The notes under the pieces are model-generated. The model saw nothing but the letters and a program-made list of their open reading frames with translations. It did no database searches and was not told where the DNA came from. From assembly GCA_902565935.1 (NCBI GenBank), contig CACFGT010000009.1, positions 1 through 53,666 of the forward strand: a stretch of DNA of 53,666 bases. The letters are read 5' to 3'. Shown here in pieces: positions 35,618 to 44,254 of this stretch; positions within the stretch are counted from its first letter, which is position 1; each line of letters opens with the position of its first letter. Both the position numbers and the translations under genes were made by a program. This DNA is from an uncultured Pelagibacteraceae bacterium. Lineage in GTDB: Bacteria; Pseudomonadota; Alphaproteobacteria; Pelagibacterales; Pelagibacteraceae.

Positions 35618-36487
35618 TTACTTTCTAAATCTTTTAATTAAGCTTGAAGTATCCCAACGATTTCCACCCAAACCTTGAACTTCTCCATAAAATTTATCAA
35701 CAAGTTCTGTTACAGGTAATAATGAACCATTATTTTTAGCTTCATCCATTGCAATTTTTAAATCTTTTCTCATCCAATCAACTGCAAAACCAAAATCAAA
35801 TTTATCATCAATCATTGTTTTGTATCTATTTTCCATTTGCCAAGATTGTGCAGCACCTTTTGAAATTACTTCAATAACATCTTCCATGTTCAATCCAGCT
35901 TTCATTCCAAAGTTAATTCCCTCAGATAATCCTTGTACCAATCCTGCTATACAAATTTGATTAACCATCTTAGCTAATTGTCCACAACCAGCTTTCCCAA
36001 GCAGTTTCATTTTTTTACTATAGCAATCAATTTTATCTTTTGCTTTATCAAAATCAGCTTGATCACCACCGATCATCACTGTTAGTGCACCATTTTCTGC
36101 ACCAGCTTGTCCACCAGATACAGGAGCGTCTAACGCACCAAATCCATTTTTCTTTGCATGTTCATAAATTTCTCTAGCAATTGTTGCTGATGCTGTTGTG
36201 TTATCAATATAGATTGCACCTTTTTTTATTGTTTTAAATGCACCATTGTCACCAAATGTTACTTCCCGTAAATCGTTATCATTTCCAACACATGTAAAGA
36301 CATACTCTGCATCCTTTGCAGCTTCAGCAGGAGTTTCTGCCATTTTACCTTTGTATTCTTTGATCCATTTTTCTGCTTTTGATTTTGTTCTGTTAAAAAC
36401 AGTTACATTGTGACCGCCTTTTGATATATAACCAGCCATTGGATAACCCATGACACCAAGACCTATGAAAGCAACATTACAACTCAT
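35618..36487 (-). CDS. 3-hydroxyisobutyrate dehydrogenase-family protein
   Basis: 289 residues. VAFIGLGVMGYPMAGYISKGG is the NAD motif (two parts), DAPVSGGQAGAENGALTVMIGG the substrate-binding signature, and KMVNQICIAG places the catalytic Lys. This covers 3-hydroxyisobutyrate dehydrogenase, tartronate semialdehyde reductase and related beta-hydroxyacid dehydrogenases; the substrate is uncertain. Its start codon is only eight bases from the divergent MFS gene start, so both promoters must lie inside the opposite gene or be leaderless. Confidence 0.88.
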   Translation of the reverse strand: MSCNVAFIGLGVMGYPMAGYISKGGHNVTVFNRTKSKAEKWIKEYKGKMAETPAEAAKDAEYVFTCVGNDNDLREVTFGDNGAFKTIKKGAIYIDNTTASATIAREIYEHAKKNGFGALDAPVSGGQAGAENGALTVMIGGDQADFDKAKDKIDCYSKKMKLLGKAGCGQLAKMVNQICIAGLVQGLSEGINFGMKAGLNMEDVIEVISKGAAQSWQMENRYKTMIDDKFDFGFAVDWMRKDLKIAMDEAKNNGSLLPVTELVDKFYGEVQGLGGNRWDTSSLIKRFRK

Positions 36488-36495
36488 AATTTTTT

Positions 36496-37704
36496 ATGTT
36501 TAGTAGTTTAAGTTTAAAAGTAATTATTTTCGGATTCATCTTTACATTTTTTTCTAGTTTTGGACAGAGTTTTTTTCTTGGTTTATTTAATTCTAGTATC
36601 AGGGAAACACTATCTATTACTCATGGACAATTTGGCTCAATTTATGCTTCAGCAACTTTACTAAGTAGTTTTCTTTTAATTTGGGTTGGTAAAAAAATTG
36701 ATGATATAAATATTTTTAAATTTGCTTTTTGTGTAGCCTTACTTTTATCTTTTTCTTGTTTCTTCTTTTCAAAAATATCATCTATAACTTTTCTATTTAT
36801 TGCTGTTTTTTTTATGAGATTTTCAGGTCAAGGACTGATGTCTCATACTGCATCTACAACTATTACAAGGTATTTTACAAAATCTAGAGGAAAAGCACTT
36901 AGTATTGGATGGTTTGGCCTTTCTTCTGCAGAATTTATTTTACCTGTTTTAATAATTTATCTTCTTACAATTACAGCATGGCAAAATATTTGGATATCTA
37001 TTTCTATTTTAACACTGATTTTTTTACCACTAGCTTCTTTTTTTTTAATAAAAAAATTAGATTTTGAAACAAGAGAACAAGTTGATACAGATAATTTTGG
37101 TAAAAAGGAAATTAAACAATGGCAAAGAATTGAAGTTATAAAGGATTATAGATTCTATATTGTTTGTTTAAACATGCTAGCAATGCCATGGATTGCAACT
37201 GGAGTATTTGTTTATCAATCTTTTATTACAGAGTCTAAAGAATGGGGAGCTTTTGTAATTGCTCAATCATTTATGATTTATTCAATATTATCAGTAATTA
37301 CCTTACTAGGATCTGGCTTTTTAATTGACAAATTTACCAGTAGAAAATTATTAATCTTTATGAATATCCCTTTGTTAGTTGCAACATTAGTTCTATTTTA
37401 TTTTGATACTTCTTTAACCTCTTTTATCTTTCTAGGATTAATTGGTATTTCTAATGGATTATCAAACGTTTTAGGATCATCAACTTGGGCAGAAATTTAT
37501 GGAGTAAAATATATTGGGTCTATTAAAGCTCTAACTACAGCTTTGATGGTGTTTTCCACTGCATTTGGAACTGCGCTATTTGGATTGTTGATTGATAGAG
37601 GATTTACAATTGAACAAATTGCTTTAGTTTCATTTATTTACATTTTGATATCCTTAATTCTTCTCTTTTCAATAAAAAGTAAGCTTAATCCAAAATATAT
37701 TTAA
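36496..37704 (+). CDS. Major facilitator superfamily transporter
   Basis: 402 residues with about twelve membrane spans. GKKIDDINIF after span 2 and FLIDKFTSRKLLIF in the second half are the usual cytoplasmic loop motifs. TITRYFTKSRGKALSIGWFG after span 4 resembles oxalate/formate- or monocarboxylate-type MFS carriers. The substrate is unknown. CATAAT at 36485-36490 is five bases before the ATG, consistent with a leaderless transcript. rpoZ follows 43 bp later. Confidence 0.82.
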   Translation: MFSSLSLKVIIFGFIFTFFSSFGQSFFLGLFNSSIRETLSITHGQFGSIYASATLLSSFLLIWVGKKIDDINIFKFAFCVALLLSFSCFFFSKISSITFLFIAVFFMRFSGQGLMSHTASTTITRYFTKSRGKALSIGWFGLSSAEFILPVLIIYLLTITAWQNIWISISILTLIFLPLASFFLIKKLDFETREQVDTDNFGKKEIKQWQRIEVIKDYRFYIVCLNMLAMPWIATGVFVYQSFITESKEWGAFVIAQSFMIYSILSVITLLGSGFLIDKFTSRKLLIFMNIPLLVATLVLFYFDTSLTSFIFLGLIGISNGLSNVLGSSTWAEIYGVKYIGSIKALTTALMVFSTAFGTALFGLLIDRGFTIEQIALVSFIYILISLILLFSIKSKLNPKYI

Positions 37705-37712
37705 AAAATTCC

Positions 37713-37740
37713 TTGATTTTTATTAGTTCACTGTATAGAT
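37713..37740 (+). promoter_or_regulatory. Candidate rpoZ promoter
   Basis: TTGATT (37713-37718) is followed by TATAGAT (37734-37740), a 15-bp spacer or 17 bp if the -10 is read as TAGATA. The -10 ends seven bases before the rpoZ ATG at 37748 and no Shine-Dalgarno is visible, suggesting a leaderless or near-leaderless mRNA. Confidence 0.4.
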
Positions 37741-37747
37741 ACTCCGC

Positions 37748-38275
37748 ATGGCTAGGGTAACAGTAGAAGATTGTATTGACAAAGTTGATAGTCCTTACGA
37801 ATTAGTTTTAGTTGCAAAAGAAAGAGCAACTCAACTAAATTCAGGTATAGAACCAACAATTGAAAGAGATAATGACAAAAATACAGTTATATCTCTAAGA
37901 GAGATTGCTGAAGAAAATGTCAAAGTTCCAGATTTAACTGAAAGCGCTATATATAAACTTAGAAAACACGTTGAACAAGTTGATGATAATGTTGAAGATG
38001 ATGAAGATGTTGGTGATGACTTTGAAAGCTTATATAAAGGTGAAATTTCTAAGAGCGGAGCACCAATTTTACCTTCTAAAAGAGCAAGAAAAGCTCCAGA
38101 AAAAATTCAAGTTTCAAAAGAGGATTTAGAGGAATTATCTGAGACAGCTAAGCCAGAAGTTGCAGAAGTACCTGTATCTGAAGATGCTAATGAAGAGCAA
38201 GGAGATGTTTCTTTAGATCAAGTTTCTGAGAGTGAGGATCAGGCAGCGGACGATTCAGAAAATTCAAATTCTTAA
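37748..38275 (+). CDS. rpoZ: RNA polymerase omega subunit with long acidic tail
   Basis: 175 residues. [32 protein letters not shown] and [15 protein letters not shown] are the alphaproteobacterial omega signature (about 1-60), the part that wraps around the beta-prime C-terminus. From about residue 75 the chain is low-complexity and highly acidic (for example [14 protein letters not shown]), broken by a short basic patch PSKRARKAP near 110, and ends SENSNS. The tail is longer than in most relatives and is probably disordered. The gene stands alone. Confidence 0.93.
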   Translation: MARVTVEDCIDKVDSPYELVLVAKERATQLNSGIEPTIERDNDKNTVISLREIAEENVKVPDLTESAIYKLRKHVEQVDDNVEDDEDVGDDFESLYKGEISKSGAPILPSKRARKAPEKIQVSKEDLEELSETAKPEVAEVPVSEDANEEQGDVSLDQVSESEDQAADDSENSNS

Positions 38276-38281
38276 AATTAA

Positions 38282-39430
38282 TTAATTACAAAATTCTTCT
38301 AATATCTTTTGTCGGTGTTCGTCTAAATCAGGGATATCACCTCTTGTTTTTTCATCTTTATAAGAAGACATCTTGATGGGATTACCTGCTAATTTAAAAT
38401 TTCCAACAACTTTGTGAAAAGCTTGAACAATCATGTTTCTAGATTCTATTTGAGGGTTTTCTACAGCCTCTTTAATGTTAAAGATTGGTCCACATGGAAT
38501 TTTATCTTTTTCCATTTCACTAACCCAATCACTAGTTTTTTTACTAGATAATTTTTCCTCTAAAATTTTTTTGAGCTCATCCATATTCTTTGCTCTAGAT
38601 GAGTTGTCTAAAAATTTTGGGTCTTTACTTAACTCTGGGATCTTTAGAAGATTACATAGCTTTTCAAAAAGTTTATCATTTCCAGCTGCAATTATTATGT
38701 AACTATCTTGTGTCTTAAAAGCTTCAAAGGGAGCAATCGATGGATGTCTAGATCCCATTGGTTTCGGAATTTCATTTTTAGACAGATAACGAGCTATAGC
38801 ATTTTCTAAAATAGCTATTTGACAATCAAGCATCGAAACATCTATGAACATTCCTTTGCCAGTTTTTTGTCTATCATATAAAGCTGCATTAATACCAATA
38901 GCAGTAAAAAGTCCAGCAGTGATATCTCCAATAGATGTTCCAACTCTAGTTGGTTCAGAGTTTGGTTGACCAGTAACACTCATTAAACCTCCCATTCCTT
39001 GAACAACCATATCGTATGCTGGCAATTCTTTAAGTGGACCTGTTTGACCAAAGCCTGAGGCAGATGCATAAATAAGTTTTGGATATTTTTTATTAATATC
39101 TTTCCATCCAAAACCCCATTTTTCTAAAGTTCCAGGCTTAAAGTTTTCAACTAAAATATCTGCTTTAGATAAAATTTTATCAAAAATTTTTTTGTCTTCT
39201 TCGTTATTCTTTAAATTAAGAGCAATACTTTCTTTCCCTCTATTGAGAGACATAAAATAAGCAGAGTAATCTTTTATAAATGGTCCAAATTTTCTTGAGT
39301 CATCTCCAATTTCAGGAGCTTCAACTTTAATAACTCTAGCTCCTAAATCTGATAATATCATTGTGCAGTAAGGACCTACTAATACTCTTGTTAAATCAAC
39401 TACTAGTAGGTTTTTTAACGGTCCATCCAT
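38282..39430 (-). CDS. Class III CoA-transferase (CaiB/BaiF family)
   Basis: 382 residues from ATG 39430, which begins MDGPLKNLLVVDLTRVLVGPYCT (in two parts), the true family N-terminus; the upstream in-frame start at 39484 adds 18 unrelated residues. VIKVEAPEIGDDSR, LNLKN, NFKPGTLEKWGFG and LPAYDMVVQGMGG with the catalytic Asp are all present. It moves CoA between carboxylic acids; the substrate is unknown. It is divergent from a TRAP transporter operon across 95 bp, so the two may serve the same imported acid (inference). Confidence 0.88.
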   Translation of the reverse strand: MDGPLKNLLVVDLTRVLVGPYCTMILSDLGARVIKVEAPEIGDDSRKFGPFIKDYSAYFMSLNRGKESIALNLKNNEEDKKIFDKILSKADILVENFKPGTLEKWGFGWKDINKKYPKLIYASASGFGQTGPLKELPAYDMVVQGMGGLMSVTGQPNSEPTRVGTSIGDITAGLFTAIGINAALYDRQKTGKGMFIDVSMLDCQIAILENAIARYLSKNEIPKPMGSRHPSIAPFEAFKTQDSYIIIAAGNDKLFEKLCNLLKIPELSKDPKFLDNSSRAKNMDELKKILEEKLSSKKTSDWVSEMEKDKIPCGPIFNIKEAVENPQIESRNMIVQAFHKVVGNFKLAGNPIKMSSYKDEKTRGDIPDLDEHRQKILEEFCN

Positions 39431-39461
39431 ATAATTATATATATCATGAGTTTTTGTCGAC

Positions 39462-39490
39462 TTGACTCTTATTAATAAGTTCACTTTAAT
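39462..39490 (+). promoter_or_regulatory. Near-consensus promoter of the first TRAP operon
   Basis: TTGACT (39462-39467) and TTTAAT (39485-39490) are separated by exactly 17 bp, 35 bp before the dctP start. A Shine-Dalgarno, AGAGGG (39512-39517), lies eight bases from the ATG. Confidence 0.6.
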
Positions 39491-39525
39491 TGAATTATTA
39501 AAAATAACAATAGAGGGAAAAAATA

Positions 39526-40536
39526 ATGTTTAAAAGAATATCTTTATATTTAACTTCATTAGTTTTTGTTTTTACTACTATTGGTTCTGCTTATGCGGTT
39601 ACGCTAAAAGCAAGTCACCAATGGCCTGGTACTCCAAGAGCTGATGGATCTTATGACCCACGTCATGAAATGGTGCAAATCATTGCAGACGAGGTAAAAA
39701 AAGCAAATGTTGGTATAGATATCAGAATTTATCCAGCTAAATCATTATATAAACCAAAAGAACAGTGGAAACCAATGACAACTGGTCAGTTAGATATTTC
39801 TGCTTTTCCATTAGCATACGCTTCTAAGTTCCATCCAGAATTTGATGCAACTTTAATGCCTGGAACTGTAAAAAATCATGATCACGCATTAAGATTTAAT
39901 AAAGGTCCAATGATGACTGAAATTAAAAAAATTATTAATGATGCTGGTGTCGTAGTTTTATCTGATGCTTGGTTAGGTGGTGGTTTTGCTTCAAAAACAA
40001 AATGTATCAAAAATCCTAGCGATGCTAAAGGCCAAGTAATGAGAGCTGCTGGTAAAGCATTTAACCAAATGTTAGAAGCTGCGGGAGCTGGTATACAAAG
40101 TATGCCTTCATCTGAAATTTATACTGGTTTACAAACTGGTGTATTAACAGGTGCTAACACAAGTTCAGGAAGTTTTGTAAGTTACAAAATTTATGAACAA
40201 GTTTCATGTGCTACTCCTCCAGGAAAATTTGGATTATGGTTTATGTATGAGCCAATTTTGATGTCAAAAAAGTCTTTTGATGCTTTAAACTCTAAACAAC
40301 AGAAAGCTTTAATGAAGGCTGGAAAAGTTGCTGAGAAATACATGACAGCTCAAGTAGAAAACTTAGATAAAAAGTTTGAAGATGCTTATAAAGCTGCAGG
40401 TGTAAAATTAGTATACATGGATGCAAAAGACCATGCTGCGTGGGTAGAGATTGCAAAAAAATCTTCTCATAAGGCATTTGCTGATAAAGTTCCAGGTGGC
40501 GATAAGCTAATGGAAATGGCTTTAGCAGTTAAATAA
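39526..40536 (+). CDS. dctP: TRAP transporter periplasmic binding protein (DctP family)
   Basis: 336 residues with a signal peptide (about 1-24, ending SAYA). The mature part has the DctP fold: KASHQWPG, an ERVxxYPAxSLY-like RIYPAKSLYKPKEQWKPMTTG, and KGQVMRAAGKAFNQMLEAAGAG, where the conserved Arg (in VMRAAG) binds the ligand carboxylate. PSSEIYTGLQTGVLTGAN is also typical. The imported acid is not known; divergence from a CoA-transferase hints at an organic acid used as CoA ester. A strong terminator-like hairpin separates it from the membrane subunits. Confidence 0.9.
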   Translation: MFKRISLYLTSLVFVFTTIGSAYAVTLKASHQWPGTPRADGSYDPRHEMVQIIADEVKKANVGIDIRIYPAKSLYKPKEQWKPMTTGQLDISAFPLAYASKFHPEFDATLMPGTVKNHDHALRFNKGPMMTEIKKIINDAGVVVLSDAWLGGGFASKTKCIKNPSDAKGQVMRAAGKAFNQMLEAAGAGIQSMPSSEIYTGLQTGVLTGANTSSGSFVSYKIYEQVSCATPPGKFGLWFMYEPILMSKKSFDALNSKQQKALMKAGKVAEKYMTAQVENLDKKFEDAYKAAGVKLVYMDAKDHAAWVEIAKKSSHKAFADKVPGGDKLMEMALAVK

Positions 40537-40550
40537 AATAATATATAAAG

Positions 40551-40587
40551 AACCCCTATTTATTCTTATTAAATAGGGGTTTTTTTT
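40551..40587 (+). terminator. Intrinsic-terminator-like hairpin between dctP and dctQ
   Basis: Perfect 12-base arms (40551-40562 and 40570-40581) around a 7-base loop, with T's from 40580 to 40587. The T-run ends directly at the dctQ ATG (40588). A classic rho-independent shape inside an operon implies partial termination, leaving excess dctP mRNA. Confidence 0.8.
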
Positions 40588-41082
40588 ATGAAAAAAAAGT
40601 ATCTTCAATTTTGCGATCTAATCGCCAAAGCATGTGGTGCTTTTGCTGTATTAGCATTACTCTTATCAATCTTAGTAATCGTTGAACTTGTTTTTGAAAG
40701 ATATTTTTTTCAAAGAGCAATTACATGGCAAACAGAACTTGTAACTATGCTGTTAGTTGCTTCAACTTTTATAGGGAGTGTATATGTGCTTAGTGAAAAA
40801 GCCCATGTTAGTATGGAATGGATTTATGATTTTCTTTCGAAAAAAAATATTATTCGTTTAAAAATTTTTACTTCCTTATTGAGTTTATTATTTTTTTTGA
40901 TTTTATTTTATTTTGGATTTTTAATGGTTGAGGAAGCATTCACAAAAAATTATTCAACTGGAACTGTGTGGGATCCACCTTTATGGATACCATATTCTTC
41001 AATGGCTTTAGGGGCTATATTAATGATTCTTCAATACATAGCCGAAATTATAAAACTCACTGACGATAAGGATTATAATTAA
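40588..41082 (+). CDS. dctQ: TRAP transporter small membrane subunit
   Basis: 164 residues, four membrane spans. ERYFFQRAITWQTELVTMLLVASTFIG (in two parts) carries the conserved Trp-Glu of DctQ, and EKAHVSMEW the following motif. It bridges DctM and the binding protein. Its ATG comes straight after the U-tract of the upstream hairpin and lacks a Shine-Dalgarno. It overlaps dctM by one base. Confidence 0.88.
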   Translation: MKKKYLQFCDLIAKACGAFAVLALLLSILVIVELVFERYFFQRAITWQTELVTMLLVASTFIGSVYVLSEKAHVSMEWIYDFLSKKNIIRLKIFTSLLSLLFFLILFYFGFLMVEEAFTKNYSTGTVWDPPLWIPYSSMALGAILMILQYIAEIIKLTDDKDYN

Positions 41083-42413
41083 TGGACCCATTGATAATAG
41101 CTTTAATTGTAGCAGTTTTTACTTTATTGGTACTCTTTTCAGGAATTCCAATAGCTTTTGGTTTGAGTTTTGTATCTATAGTCCTTTTGGTATCATTTGA
41201 AGGTTTTCAAATGCTTGATGTTTTTGCGGAAACATTCTTTGCTGGGTTAAATTCTTTTGTTTTACTATCAATACCTATGTTTATTTTGATGGGAATGGCA
41301 GTCGCTAATTCTCCTGCAGGCAAAGACTTATATACAGGATTAGATAGATGGCTTTGGAGAGTGCCAGGTGGATTAGTTATTTCCAACATTGGAGCATGCT
41401 CAATTTTTGCTGCATTAAGTGGTTCAAGTCCTGCAACTTGTGCTGCAATTGGAACTATGGGAATACCCGAAATGAGAAAAAGGGGTTATTCAGACCAAAT
41501 AGCTACTGGAACTATTGCTGCTGGTGGAACACTAGGAGTTTTAATTCCTCCAAGTATTGTTTTAATTGTTTATGGAATTGCAACAGGAACATCAATTGGT
41601 AGATTATTTTTATGTGGATTGGTGCCAGGATTTATGTTGGCAGGCATGTTTGCGATTTGGGCACTTATTCATAGTTATTTTATAGATAAAGATGCTGCTA
41701 AAGCTTTAAGAAATAGAGTAAAGCCAACATTAAAAGAAAAACTTGAAGTGTTACCAAGAATTCTACCATTTTTAGCAATCATTGCTGGAGTTTTATATGT
41801 TTTGTATGGTGGTGTTGCAACCCCGTCAGAAGCATCTGGAGTTGGAGCTTTTTTAGTTTTTGTTTTGATAGCTGTTGTTTATAAAATTTATCAGCCAAAA
41901 AAGATTTGGAATATTGTTAAAGTATCGATGAAAGAAAGTGTGATGATAATGTTTATCATTGCAGCTTCTTATCTTTTCGCCTTCACTCTTTCTCAATTAT
42001 ACGTAACTCAGTCTTTAGCTCAAAGTATGGTTGAGCTAAGTTCTAATAAGTGGGTTGTATTTATTTTGATTAATATATTTCTTTTAATTGCTGGTTTCTT
42101 TTTACCTCCCGTTGCAGTGATAGTAATGACTTCTGCTATATTATTACCAGTTATAACAACTTTAGGATTTGATCCTTATTGGTTTGCAATAGTGTTTACT
42201 ATAAACATGGAAATAGGATTGATAACTCCTCCGGTTGGATTAAATCTTTATATTATAAAGGGTATTACACCAGATGTAAGTTTGTCTGAAATTTTAAAAG
42301 GCTCTATTCCATTTATGATAATTATGGCTTTGGCTATTTTAATACTATGTATATTTCCTGAAATTGTTACATGGTTACCTGATAAAGTGATGGGTAAGGC
42401 ACTTGGATACTAA
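41082..42413 (+). CDS. dctM: TRAP transporter large permease
   Basis: 443 residues with about twelve or more membrane spans. FSGIPIAFGLSF, NSFVLLSIPMFILMG, ALSGSSPATCAAIGTMGIPEM and AAGGTLGVLIPPSI are the conserved DctM motifs that hold the sodium and substrate sites; EIGLITPPVGLNLY mirrors them in the second half. It performs sodium-driven uptake of the acid bound by DctP. The start overlaps the dctQ stop and the end overlaps the dusA-like gene by 11 bp. Confidence 0.93.
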   Translation: MDPLIIALIVAVFTLLVLFSGIPIAFGLSFVSIVLLVSFEGFQMLDVFAETFFAGLNSFVLLSIPMFILMGMAVANSPAGKDLYTGLDRWLWRVPGGLVISNIGACSIFAALSGSSPATCAAIGTMGIPEMRKRGYSDQIATGTIAAGGTLGVLIPPSIVLIVYGIATGTSIGRLFLCGLVPGFMLAGMFAIWALIHSYFIDKDAAKALRNRVKPTLKEKLEVLPRILPFLAIIAGVLYVLYGGVATPSEASGVGAFLVFVLIAVVYKIYQPKKIWNIVKVSMKESVMIMFIIAASYLFAFTLSQLYVTQSLAQSMVELSSNKWVVFILINIFLLIAGFFLPPVAVIVMTSAILLPVITTLGFDPYWFAIVFTINMEIGLITPPVGLNLYIIKGITPDVSLSEILKGSIPFMIIMALAILILCIFPEIVTWLPDKVMGKALGY

Positions 42414-43407
42414 AAAAAGGATTAATAGAAAAATTTCAGTTGCCCCAATGATGGATTGCACTGATAGACATGATCGTTTTTTTCTTAGGTTAATGAGTAA
42501 AAATGTCATGCTTTATACTGAAATGGTTGCTACAAAGTCTGCCCTCCACGGAGATAGAAATAAAATTTTATCTTATAGTCCTGAAGAGAAACCTTTGGCT
42601 TTACAGGTAGGTGGTTCTAATAAAGACGAATTAGCAGAAGTTGCAAAAATTGCAGAAGACATGGGTTATGATGAGATAAATATTAATCTTGGATGCCCAA
42701 GTAAAAAAGTTCAAAAAAACAAGTTTGGTGCATGTCTTATGAAGGAACCAGACTTAGTTGCTGAATGTATTTATTCTATGGTCAAAGTGTGTAAAATTCC
42801 TGTGACAGCCAAAACTCGAATAGGTTTTGATGATATTGAAGATTTTGATTATCTTAATAATTTTATTCACAAAATGAAGAATGTGGGTACAAAAACATTT
42901 ATTTTACATGCAAGAAAAGCAATGCTTTCTGGTTTATCACCTAAGCAAAATTTGAATATCCCAAAATTAAATTACAAGATGGTTTATGATATTAAAAAAG
43001 CAAATCCAGATTTAGAAATTATTATAAATGGTGGGATAACTAGAATAAGTGAAATAAATGATCACATGAAGTTTTGTGATGGTGTGATGATTGGTAGATC
43101 AATCTATCAGAACCCATATTCTTTAGTAGAAATTGAAAAAGAAATATTCAACACAACTGATAGTCCTTCAAGAGAAGAAGTCGTAAAAAAGCTTTTAGAG
43201 TATTTAGATAATGAGGTAAAGAAGGGGACTAAAGTAAATCACATAATGAGACACACAGTTGGATTATACCACGGTCAGATTGGTTCTAAAGAATGGAAAA
43301 GATATTTAAGTGATAATATGATGGCAAAAGACTCTGATTTTCAAAAGGCTAAACATATTATGAAAATTGTTCAAAATAATGAAAAAGCTAATCAAGTAAG
43401 TTCTTAA
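42403..43407 (+). CDS. dusA: tRNA-dihydrouridine synthase, DusA-like
   Basis: 334 residues, TTG start inside the dctM end. SVAPMMDCTDRHDRFFLRLM is the DusA N-terminus, ALQVGGSNKDELAEVAKIAE follows, and INLGCPSKKVQKNKFGACLM has the catalytic Cys (in GAC) that protonates uridine, although the usual Gly after VQ is Lys. FILHARKA and INGGIT are FMN phosphate and barrel motifs. It reduces uridines in the D-loop of tRNA. It overlaps the TauE-like gene by one base, so read-through from the TRAP operon is likely. Confidence 0.92.
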   Translation: MDTKKRINRKISVAPMMDCTDRHDRFFLRLMSKNVMLYTEMVATKSALHGDRNKILSYSPEEKPLALQVGGSNKDELAEVAKIAEDMGYDEININLGCPSKKVQKNKFGACLMKEPDLVAECIYSMVKVCKIPVTAKTRIGFDDIEDFDYLNNFIHKMKNVGTKTFILHARKAMLSGLSPKQNLNIPKLNYKMVYDIKKANPDLEIIINGGITRISEINDHMKFCDGVMIGRSIYQNPYSLVEIEKEIFNTTDSPSREEVVKKLLEYLDNEVKKGTKVNHIMRHTVGLYHGQIGSKEWKRYLSDNMMAKDSDFQKAKHIMKIVQNNEKANQVSS

Positions 43408-44243
43408 TGGAAATAATTTCTAATGCTGAATTAATAAATCTTTTACTTGTTTTAGCAGCTGCGGCTGCAGGAGCAGGTTTTATGGCTGGATTGTTAGGTG
43501 TAGGTGGTGGAATTGTTATGGTCCCTGCTCTTTATTATGCGTTTACTGTTTTAGATTTCGATATAGTTACAAGAATGCACTTGTCAGTTGGAACATCTCT
43601 TGCAATAATAATTCCAACCTCAATTATTTCAACAATGACTCATAAAGAGTATGATGCTGTTGATTTTAAAATGGTAAAATCATTTGGGGTTTTTATTTTA
43701 GCAGGTGTTATTTGTGGAACTTTTTTAGCTGTAAATTTAAAAACACCTGCTTTAGTTTTATTTTTTTCAATATTTGCACTTAAGGTAGGATTATTTTTTA
43801 TTTTTTTGAGAGAAAAACTTGTAGATAATCCAAAAAAAATATCAGCTGTTGTAAAAAATATTTCTGGTGTAATTATTGGATTTATATCTGTACCTTTAGG
43901 TATTGGTGGTGGATCTCTAATGGTACCTTTTATGCGAACATTTGGTTACGATATTAGAAAATCTATTGGAACAGCAGCAGCAGTGGGATTTTTAATTGCT
44001 GTAACAGGAACAATAACAATGATAACAGGTGGTAAAATAATTAATAATGTAAATACTCCCTATAGTATTGGTTACATAAATCTTCTAGGATTTGCAGTGT
44101 TTGTGCCTGTAACTATGGTTATGGCTAGAATAGGAGCTAAAGTTGTCCATAAAATTGATAAAAAGTTACTTAGTAAAATTTTTGGAATATTTTTAATTTT
44201 AGTATCAATGCGATCTTTTATAGAGTATTTAAATATAAACTAA
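43407..44243 (+). CDS. TauE/SafE-family membrane permease, copy 1
   Basis: 278 residues with about eight membrane spans and two internal repeats. GFMAGLLGVGGGIVMVPALYY and GFISVPLGIGGGSLMVPFMRTFG (each in two parts) are the duplicated G-G-G-x-x-x-V-P motifs of TauE/SafE. Members export sulfite, sulfonate-derived anions or other organic anions. It starts on the last base of the dusA-like stop. A second copy follows after 11 bp. Confidence 0.85.
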   Translation: MEIISNAELINLLLVLAAAAAGAGFMAGLLGVGGGIVMVPALYYAFTVLDFDIVTRMHLSVGTSLAIIIPTSIISTMTHKEYDAVDFKMVKSFGVFILAGVICGTFLAVNLKTPALVLFFSIFALKVGLFFIFLREKLVDNPKKISAVVKNISGVIIGFISVPLGIGGGSLMVPFMRTFGYDIRKSIGTAAAVGFLIAVTGTITMITGGKIINNVNTPYSIGYINLLGFAVFVPVTMVMARIGAKVVHKIDKKLLSKIFGIFLILVSMRSFIEYLNIN

Positions 44244-44254
44244 AAATAAAAAAA

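Noticed and set aside
39431..39484. Upstream in-frame start for the CoA-transferase.
   Set aside because: The 18 extra residues do not match the family N-terminus and overlap the TRAP promoter.
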